From an uncultured Williamsia sp. (lineage in GTDB: Bacteria > Actinomycetota > Actinomycetes > Mycobacteriales > Mycobacteriaceae): a stretch of 64,000 nucleotides of DNA. A program made the translations under genes and the position numbers. The first letter of the stretch is position 1, and each line of letters begins with the position of its first letter. Shown here in pieces: positions 45,141 through 52,700 of the stretch. The notes beneath the pieces were generated by a model, which did no database searches, had not been told where the DNA came from, and was given only the letters and a program-made list of their open reading frames with translations. The stretch is from NCBI RefSeq assembly GCF_947494875.1, contig NZ_CANLWM010000001.1, positions 930,001 to 994,000 on the forward strand. The letters run 5' to 3'.

Positions 45141-47615
45141 TCAGTCCGCCCCGTGACCGGCCGCGCGCAGCATCGACAGCAGTTCCGAGCGAGACTGCGC
45201 ACCGAGGCGCCGTCGGATGCGGGCGACGTGGTGCTCGACGGTCTTCGCCGAGATGTACAGTGCCGCACCGATCTCGCGGTAGGTCTCGCCGAGCACGAGG
45301 CGGTCGGCGACCTCGGCCTCGCGCTCCGACAGCGCCGACCCGCCCTGGGTGCCGTCGGCCACCGGTGCGGCCGTCCCGATGCTGCGGGCGGTCTGCAGGA
45401 GCGCTGTCGCAGCACGGGTGTCGCCGATGCGCAGCGCGCCCTCCGCGGCCAGCCGCGCCCCGTCGAACGAATGGCCCCACACCTGGAGTTCCGTCGCGGC
45501 GGTGTGGATCTCGTTCTCAGACAGCGGTGTCACGTCAGGGACGTCGTCGCCCTGCAGCACCCGCAGCCACGCCCGTCCCGCGCGGGCGAGGACGGCCGCA
45601 TACGGGGTCGTCTCCGCGGCGACTCCGAGCGCGCGTGCGTGGGGGACGAGAGCTGCGGGCTGGTCGCCGAGGATGGCGGCCTGCACCCCGAACCAGTGCC
45701 ACGCCGACGCCCAGACCGGTGGATCGCCGAGTCCGGCGAGAAGTCGGGTGACCCCGTCGACGAGGTGGGCCATGCGGTCGCCGTCGCCGAGTCGTACTGC
45801 GGCCAGCCACAACTCGCCCAGCGGCAGCAGGCTGAACAGGTCCACCTCGGCCTCGGCGACGGTCGTCTGCGCGGCACGCCAGGCTGCGCCGAGTGTGCCG
45901 GTGTCCCCGCGTCGCCGGGCGATCGCGGCGGCGAGGGCATGGGCGAGCAACAGGTCGCGGTGGTGGACCGGGGTGATCGCGCCGACGATCTCCGCGGCGT
46001 CGGCGAGATCACCACCCGCCATCGCGATCCACGCTTCGAGCAATCGCAGCCGGATCGACGACGTCGGGCGGTCGAGGCCTGCGCGGTCGACCACGGCGCG
46101 AGCGCCGCGGAGGTCGCCGCTGTGCACATGGATCAGCACTGCGAGGTCGGCTGCGTCCTCGACACCGATACCGGCCTCGGGCCGCAACGACATCGACCGC
46201 AGGACGGACCCGACCGCGCCGGCCGCGGACGCGTCGAGCGACGCGAACATCCCGTCGGCGAGCAGACCGTCGGCGGCGTTGTCGGTGGTGGGCGGGGCCG
46301 ACCGTGCGGCGGCGGCGAACTCCGCCGCGGTCGTGCGGTCACCGGCGCCGAGCAGCGCGACGACACCAACCGCCGCCTGCGACCCGGCGCGATCGGCACC
46401 CAACCACCGGAACAACTGCGCTGCACGGGAGTACGTGCCCCGCCGCGCGGCGACCGCCGCACCGATCCGCACCCCGAGCGCGACGACGGCGTCGTCGGTG
46501 GAGGCGAGGGAGTCGTCGGCGACGCGTGTCGCCACGGTGAGGTCGTCGGTCTCGAGGGCGGCGCGCGCGAGTTCCGGATCGACCACTGCGTGGTCGGCAC
46601 CGGCCGCGCGGGCAGCCGACCACACGGCCATGCGACGGTGCCCGGTGGCCCCGCGCGCGGCGTCGACCAGGAGGGCGGCGAGCTCGGGATGGCTGATCCC
46701 CGACTGCGCCGCGGCGATCGCGCCGTCGACCGTCAGGGTGTTGTGCGCCAACCGGATCCGGACGACGGCCTCGCGGACCGCGGTGATCTGGTGCGCGCCG
46801 ACGACGGCGGCGAGCGGGGACACGGCCGCGGCGAGGAAACCGTCGGAGTCGCCGAGGAACCCCGACGCGCGAGCCGCGTCGATCAGTGAGCGCGCGGTGT
46901 CGTCGTCGACCTCGCAGACCGCCGAGACGGTGTCGGGGTCGAGGGTGGCGCCGGCCCCGGCGACGGCCAGGGTGCGCTGGACCTGACGGTCGAGACGGCG
47001 CAGCGTCTGGTGGTGCCGTGCACCGATCGCGGCGGTCGCCAGATCGGCGAGGATGCGCTGGTCGGACTCGTCGGGATGGGCCGCGACCGCCGCGAGACCG
47101 GCGTCGACGGCGGCGCGGTTGCCGCCGGAGGCCCGGACGACGGCCGCCGCCGCGCTGGTGAGAAGGCGTCGCCGTGACCGTTCGACGACGCCGGGAACGG
47201 TCAGTGGCGCGAGGAAGACCACGCGGCCGCGGGCCGCGATCGTCGCGAGCAGGTCGTGCAGGGGCCGGCGGTGGTCGAGGGCGCGGCCCCCGACGACGAC
47301 CGAGATGTCCGGGCGGGACAGCAGCGCCGCGAGATGACCGAGCGCGTCGTCGTCGAGGGTGTGCACGTCGTCGACCACGACGACGCTGCCCGCGTCGGCA
47401 TCGGCCGGGACGCCACGGACGAGTCGTGTCCGGTCGTCACCCGCGGCGGCCGTGCCGACCGCCGTGACCACGGCCGACGTGCCGGATCCGGCGACGCCGA
47501 AGACGCCGTACGCGCAGGGGTGCCCGGCCGAGGCGGTCGCGTCGACGACGAGCGACCGCGCGTCGGGCATGCCGGACAGGTCCGGCGCCGGTGGACGCAG
47601 ACCGGCCGTCGTCAC
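45141..47615 (-). CDS. IniR-like STAND ATPase/LuxR-family regulator
   Basis: The 824-aa protein has an N-terminal P-loop-like region (GVAGSGTSAVV, lacking the usual lysine), Walker-B-like VVVVDDVHTLDD, a long Ala-rich helical repeat region and a C-terminal LuxR HTH (LSEREAEVADRLVLGETYREIG, then SAKTVEHHVARIRRRLG). Length and position match IniR (Rv0339c), the M. tuberculosis regulator that activates iniBAC on envelope stress or free trehalose. GTG 47615 overlaps the stop of the Hsp70-like gene. It is probably the activator of the divergent giant iniB operon; the missing Walker A lysine deserves attention. Confidence 0.78.
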   Translation of the reverse strand: MTTAGLRPPAPDLSGMPDARSLVVDATASAGHPCAYGVFGVAGSGTSAVVTAVGTAAAGDDRTRLVRGVPADADAGSVVVVDDVHTLDDDALGHLAALLSRPDISVVVGGRALDHRRPLHDLLATIAARGRVVFLAPLTVPGVVERSRRRLLTSAAAAVVRASGGNRAAVDAGLAAVAAHPDESDQRILADLATAAIGARHHQTLRRLDRQVQRTLAVAGAGATLDPDTVSAVCEVDDDTARSLIDAARASGFLGDSDGFLAAAVSPLAAVVGAHQITAVREAVVRIRLAHNTLTVDGAIAAAQSGISHPELAALLVDAARGATGHRRMAVWSAARAAGADHAVVDPELARAALETDDLTVATRVADDSLASTDDAVVALGVRIGAAVAARRGTYSRAAQLFRWLGADRAGSQAAVGVVALLGAGDRTTAAEFAAAARSAPPTTDNAADGLLADGMFASLDASAAGAVGSVLRSMSLRPEAGIGVEDAADLAVLIHVHSGDLRGARAVVDRAGLDRPTSSIRLRLLEAWIAMAGGDLADAAEIVGAITPVHHRDLLLAHALAAAIARRRGDTGTLGAAWRAAQTTVAEAEVDLFSLLPLGELWLAAVRLGDGDRMAHLVDGVTRLLAGLGDPPVWASAWHWFGVQAAILGDQPAALVPHARALGVAAETTPYAAVLARAGRAWLRVLQGDDVPDVTPLSENEIHTAATELQVWGHSFDGARLAAEGALRIGDTRAATALLQTARSIGTAAPVADGTQGGSALSEREAEVADRLVLGETYREIGAALYISAKTVEHHVARIRRRLGAQSRSELLSMLRAAGHGAD

Positions 47616-49474
47616 TGGCCGAGCAGCCCGCCGACGGAGTTGCCGAGGCCACCGACCGTGTCGCGGGCGCCGCCGACGATCGCGCCGGGGACATTGGTGA
47701 CTCCGCCGAGGTTCGGCGGTGTGTAGGTGTACGTGGGGAAGCTCGGCAGGGTCGGACGGCCACCGGTCTCCGGCGGGGTGTTCCCGCCACCCGAGCCGCC
47801 GCCGGAGGACGCGCCGCCGCCACCGCTGCCGGTGCCGCCGCCGGACGACGTCCCGCCGCCCGAGGAGGTCCCGCCACCCGACGATGTGCCACCGCCGGAC
47901 TGGGTGCCGCCACCCGAGGAGGTGCCGCCGGTCGACCCGGAGCCCGACTGCGATCCGCTGCCGCCGGACTGGGTGCCGCCACCGGTCGCGGCACCGCCCG
48001 AACCGGAGCCGCCGGAGCGCTGCTGCGGGGCCTGCTGCGCGCCGCCGGATCCGCCAGAGCCCTGCGATCCGGTCGGGTTCGCGGCACCCGGCGCCGTCGA
48101 GGCGGACGGTGCGCCCGTCGAGGCGGACGGCGCGGCGGACGGTGTCGACGGCGTCGTCGAGCGTGCGGGCTCGTCGGAGAGGGCCGTGCCCAGCGACAGG
48201 CCACCCGCGGTGAGCAGTGCGATCGCCACGGCGGCGCCGCCGATGATCGCGAGGCGCTTCGTGCGGCCCATCGTGGTCTTCTCCACGACGGTGGTCCGCG
48301 GGGCGGGTGCGACGCGGGCCGATCGTGCTGCGGCCATGTCGGCGGCGGCCGCCGCGGCGTTGGCCGGCATGGCGTCGAGGGCGGCCGATGCGGACGCGAT
48401 CTCCGACGCCAGCACCGCGGCACCGAACGCGGACGTCGTCGTCGGGTCGCCGTCGGCGACGACGGGCACGCGCAGCGCACCCGAGAGGACCTCGCTGACG
48501 AGGGGGATGGCCGCGCCGCCGCCGGTCAGGACGACCGCGGACAGGTCACGCAGGGTGTGGCCACCGGCCGCGACGGTCTCCCGCAGCAGGGTGAGCGAGG
48601 TCAGGATCGGCTCGCGCAGCAGGTCTTCCACTTCGTCGCGGACCAGGCGGATGTCGGTGTGGACACCGGGGAGGTCGACGCTGACGACGGTGTCGGTCTC
48701 CGAGGAGAGCGCCTCCTTGGCCCGCGCGCAGCGTTCCCGCAGCTGCTCGAGGGCGGCGATCGTCTCCGGGTCGAACGGGTCCATCGAGTCGGCCGCGTCG
48801 ACGGACTCCACCACGTGCGCCAGCAGCAGCTGGTCGAAAGCGGCGCCGCTGATGTCGTCGGAGTGCTGGGGGCGGCCCATGACCTGCGACGCCTCACCGG
48901 TGCGGACGAGCGTGATGTCGAGGGACGACCCGCCGAGGTCGTAGACGGCGACGAGGCCGGAACCGGACGGGGCGTCGTCGGGCGACGGGGCGGAGTGCGC
49001 ACCGTGCGACGGGGTCGGCGCGTGGAACGCCTCACCGCGCATGGCCTCGGCGGCCGCGACTGCGGCGATCGCCTCGGGGACGACGGTGAGGTCGGTGAGA
49101 CCGTGGGCGTCGGCGGCGGCGCGCAGGGCGTCGACCGTGTAGGCCTGCCACCCGTTCGGGCACGCGACGACCACGGCATCGGGCTCGACGCCGGTCTCGG
49201 CGACGATCCCGGCCAGGGCGATCGCGTACAGGTCCTCACCGCTGAACTGGCGACCGTCGTCGGCGACCAGCGCGACCGGGTCACCGACGCGGGCGGTGAA
49301 CCCTGCGAGGGTCGACGCGGACTCGGCGGAGCCCGCCGTCGCCAGGGCCGGCTCCCTGCCGGGGGACACCTCGAGCGCGGTCCGGCGGACCAGGGCGTCG
49401 TAGGTGCCCGACGGGGTGGTGCTGACGGCGACCGACGTGGTGGTCCCGACAGTGATCCCGAGTGCGGTCGGCAT
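47612..49474 (-). CDS. Membrane-anchored Hsp70-like protein with Gly/Ser/Thr-rich outer tail
   Basis: The 620-aa protein has an Hsp70/actin-fold ATPase domain (LGITVGTTTSVAVS, AVYDLGGSSLDITLVRTG, VVLTGGGAAIPLV; residues ~5-385). There is no substrate-binding domain. Instead there is one membrane helix (~405-428), a Thr/Ser/Pro stalk, a tract of SSGGG-type repeats and a hydrophobic Pro/Gly C-terminus. The ATPase would be cytoplasmic and the tail outside. ATG 49474 follows AAGAGGAG. It is coupled to the IniR-like gene and divergent from iniB. It may sense or transmit envelope stress. The closest named relatives are uncharacterised Hsp70-family proteins of Mycobacteriales. Confidence 0.75.
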   Translation of the reverse strand: MPTALGITVGTTTSVAVSTTPSGTYDALVRRTALEVSPGREPALATAGSAESASTLAGFTARVGDPVALVADDGRQFSGEDLYAIALAGIVAETGVEPDAVVVACPNGWQAYTVDALRAAADAHGLTDLTVVPEAIAAVAAAEAMRGEAFHAPTPSHGAHSAPSPDDAPSGSGLVAVYDLGGSSLDITLVRTGEASQVMGRPQHSDDISGAAFDQLLLAHVVESVDAADSMDPFDPETIAALEQLRERCARAKEALSSETDTVVSVDLPGVHTDIRLVRDEVEDLLREPILTSLTLLRETVAAGGHTLRDLSAVVLTGGGAAIPLVSEVLSGALRVPVVADGDPTTTSAFGAAVLASEIASASAALDAMPANAAAAAADMAAARSARVAPAPRTTVVEKTTMGRTKRLAIIGGAAVAIALLTAGGLSLGTALSDEPARSTTPSTPSAAPSASTGAPSASTAPGAANPTGSQGSGGSGGAQQAPQQRSGGSGSGGAATGGGTQSGGSGSQSGSGSTGGTSSGGGTQSGGGTSSGGGTSSGGGTSSGGGTGSGGGGASSGGGSGGGNTPPETGGRPTLPSFPTYTYTPPNLGGVTNVPGAIVGGARDTVGGLGNSVGGLLGQ

Positions 49475-49669
49475 GGGCGCTGCTCCTCTTGCAGTTGGCA
49501 TCGCAGGCGTTGTCGTCATCAAACACCCGATCGTTACCGCACGTCATCGGTGTGGCGCGGAAAGTCGGGGCGATCCCCCGACCCCCTAACGCCCCCGGGG
49601 GACCCCCTAATGGCCCCCACCCGCCGAGAAGGGGGATCGTCCCCGTTCCCCGGGGACCCCCGGCGCACC

Positions 49670-49675
49670 TAGCGT
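49670..49675 (+). promoter_or_regulatory. -10 box of the iniB transcript
   Basis: TAGCGT fits TANNNT. Transcription would start near 49682, giving a ~107-nt leader before ATG 49789. No consensus -35 is present, as expected for an activator-dependent promoter. Confidence 0.45.
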
Positions 49676-49682
49676 CAGTTCT

Positions 49683-49767
49683 CGACACCGGCGGTCCATC
49701 CCCCCCGGTACGCCCGGTGTCGACCCCACGGAGCCCGCTCCCCCACCTCCCCCCTCGGGGAGCGGGC
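49683..49767 (+). promoter_or_regulatory. Two hairpins in the iniB leader
   Basis: Hairpin 1 pairs CGACACCGG (49683-49691) with CCGGTGTCG (49714-49722), starting at the predicted first transcribed base. Hairpin 2 pairs GCCCGCTCCCC (49733-49743) with GGGGAGCGGGC (49757-49767), a perfect 11-bp stem ending 10 nt before the GAGGAG ribosome site at 49778. They could stabilise the mRNA or control elongation or translation. Confidence 0.6.
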
Positions 49768-49788
49768 CCGAACACTTGAGGAGCTCAG

Positions 49789-52700
49789 ATGCCCACGAAC
49801 GCAGTTCTCGACTTCATCCTGAACCTGCTGCGCGACGACAAGGCGGCCGCCGCATACATGGCGGACCCCCAGTGCGCGCTCAACGACGCCGGCCTGAGCA
49901 ACCTCTGCCACGCCGACATCGCCGCTGCCGCCCCACTGGTGGCCGACTCGGGTCTGTTCCCGGGCGGGTCCCGGCTGCCCCAGATCGTGAACGCCGGGGC
50001 GATCCCCGCGGCGGGCGGGATCGGCGGCGGCCTGGGCGGCATCGGTGGCGGGATCGGTGGGATCGGTGGCGGCGTCGCCGTCGGCGGCATCGGACTCGGT
50101 GGCATCTCGCTCGGCGGCTTCAGCCTCGGGGGCATCAACCTCGGCGGCCTCGGGGGCATCAACATAGGCGGGCTCGGGGGCATCAATTTGGGCGGCCTCG
50201 GGGGCATCAACCTGAGTGGCATCGCCTTCCCGTCGCTGACGCTGGGGAACATCGGCCTCGGCATCGGAGGCCTCACCCTCGGTGGGATCAACCTCGGCAA
50301 CCTCGTCGACCTCAACCTCTCCAACCTGGTCGGGCTCGGCCTGGGCAACGTCGGTGTCGCGCTGGGCGACCTCGCCCTCGGCGCGCAGCTCTCGGCGGTC
50401 CTGGCCGCGGCGCTCGCCGGCGCCGTGCAGCTCGGCGGCGACATCGCGCTCGGCCTCGGCGCCGCGTTCGGTGCTTTCGTCGACGCGGTCATCGCCCTCG
50501 GCGGGAACATCGCCGCGGTCCTCGGCATCGACGGACTGCTCGACCTCGGCGCCACCGTGGCGGGCGTCTTCACCGGCGGACTGGGCCTCGCAGCCGGACT
50601 CGGCGCGCAGCTCGCCGGCACCATCAACGCGGCCGTGAGCGCAGCCGGCGGCATCGGCGCGGTGATCGCCGCCAGCGGTGCCTCCACGGTCGGTGCCGTC
50701 CTCGGTGGCGCCCTCGGCGTCGGCGGATCCCTTGCCGCGAACGTGGGCGCGGCGCTCGGCGTCGCCCTCGGTGGCGTCCTCGGCGCCGGCGGTGCCCTGA
50801 CCGCCGACCTCGCTGCCGCGCTGGCCGGCGGCCTCGGGATCGGTGGTTCGCTGGCCGCCGTCCTCGGCGGGGCGCTCGGCGTCGGCGCCGACCTGGGTGC
50901 CGGTGTCGTCGCCGGACTCTCCGGCGCGCTCGGTGCCGCCCTCGGTGTGACCGGCGGGCTCGCCGGGACCCTGAGCGGACTGCTCGACGCCTCCGTGATC
51001 GCCGGCCTCGCCGGTGACCTCACCGCCACCCTGCAGACCGCGCTCGGCGGCGTCCTCGCCGCCGGTGGCGCCCTGGCGGGCGACCTCGGTCTCGCGCTCG
51101 GTGCCACCCTCGGAGCGGTCGCCGGACTCGGTGGCGCCCTCGACCTCGCCGGCGTCCTCGGTGCCGGCGGCGCCCTGTCTGCCGCGCTCACCGGCGCCCT
51201 CGGCCTCGGCGGCGGCGTGACCGCAGCCCTCGCCGGCGCCCTCGACGCCGCCCTGTCGGCGGCCGGTGGACTCGACCTCGCGGCCATCCTCGTCGGCGGC
51301 GGCGATCTCGGACTCGCTCTCGGCACCGCCCTCTCGGGCGTCCTCGCGGCCGGCGGCGGTGTCGCCGGGAACCTCGGTCTCGCCCTGGGCAGCGTCCTCG
51401 GTGTCGCGCTCGGTGGCGGCGCCGCACTCACCGGCGCCCTCGGAGCGCAGCTCGCCGGACTCCTGGCCGGTGGTGTCGGCCTCGGCGCCGCGCTGGGCAC
51501 CGTCCTCGGCGGCGCACTGAACCTGGGCGCGGGTGCCGCCCTGCTGGGCACCGTGACCGGTGACCTCTCGGCGCTGCTCGGTGGCTCGCTCGCGGCCGTC
51601 CTCTCCGCCGGTGGCGTGCTGCCGGCCACCCTCTCCGCAGTCCTCGACTCCACGCTCTCCGCGCAGCTGGCCACCGCCCTCGGCGGTGTCCTCGCGGCGG
51701 GCGGGGTCATCGGTGCCGACCTCGGCGCGGCCCTCGGCGGGACGCTCGCCGCCCTGGTGGGTGCCGGTGGCGGGTTGGCCGCGGGCCTGGGTGGCGCGCT
51801 GGGCCTGGGTGGCCAACTCGCCGCCGCGCTCGGTGGCGCTCTCGGACTGAACGGCGCGATCGTGGCCCAGCTGGGCGCCGCGCTGAACACCGCCCTCGGT
51901 GGCGGACTCGACCTCGCGGGCGTGCTCGCCGGTACGACGAACCTCGGCGCGATCCTCGCCGGTGCCCTGGGCGCCGGCGGGACCGTGGCCGCGGGCCTCG
52001 GCGCCATGCTCGGGACGGCATTGGGGGCCGCCCTGACCGGAGGCATCGGTGCACAGCTGGCGGGTCTGCTCGCCGGCGGCGTCGGCCTCCAGGGTGCGCT
52101 CGCGACCGTCTTCGACGGTGTCCTGGGCCTCGGCGCCGCGACCGGCCTCGCCGCCGACCTGAGCGGAGCACTCACCGCTGCCCTGGGCGCCGGCGGCGTC
52201 CTGGGCGCCGACCTGGGGGCCGTGCTCAACGGTGGCCTGGCCGGCCAGCTCTCGACCGCCCTCGGTGCCGCTCTGGCGGGCGGCGGATCGGTGGCCGCCG
52301 GCCTGGGCGCCGCGCTCGCCCCGGTGCTCGGTGTGGCCGCCGGCCTCGGCAGCGTCGTCGTGATCGACCCGACGATCGTCGCGAACCTCGGTGGCACCCT
52401 CGCCGCCGGCCTCGGTGCCGCCCTCGGCATCGACGGCACCGTGATCGGCGCCCTCGGCGCCTCCCTCAACTCGCTGCTCGCCGGCAGTCTGGACCCCACG
52501 ACCCTGCTGTCGGCGAGCGGCGATCTCACCGCGATCCTCTCGGGCGCTCTCGCTGCGGGCGGACCGCTCGCGGCCGGCCTGGGCGCGTCGCTCGGCGCCG
52601 TGCTCGGCACGGCGCTGTCGGGATCGCTCGGTACCCAGCTGGCGGGTCTGCTCGCCGGTGGCGCCGATCTGTCCGCCGCGCTGACCACGGTGCTCGGTGC

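Larger units (their letters stand above)
49475..49788. promoter_or_regulatory. Divergent control region between hsp70-like and iniB genes
   Basis: This 314-bp non-coding gap holds a direct repeat GACCCCCTAA at 49580-49589 and 49601-49610 (21-bp offset, same helix face) separated by CCCCCGGGGG, a GGGGA-TCG-TCCCC hairpin around 49632-49644, a plus-strand -10 box and two leader hairpins listed separately. The paired repeat upstream of the -10 is a candidate binding site for the IniR-like activator. No clear minus-strand promoter was found. Confidence 0.5.
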
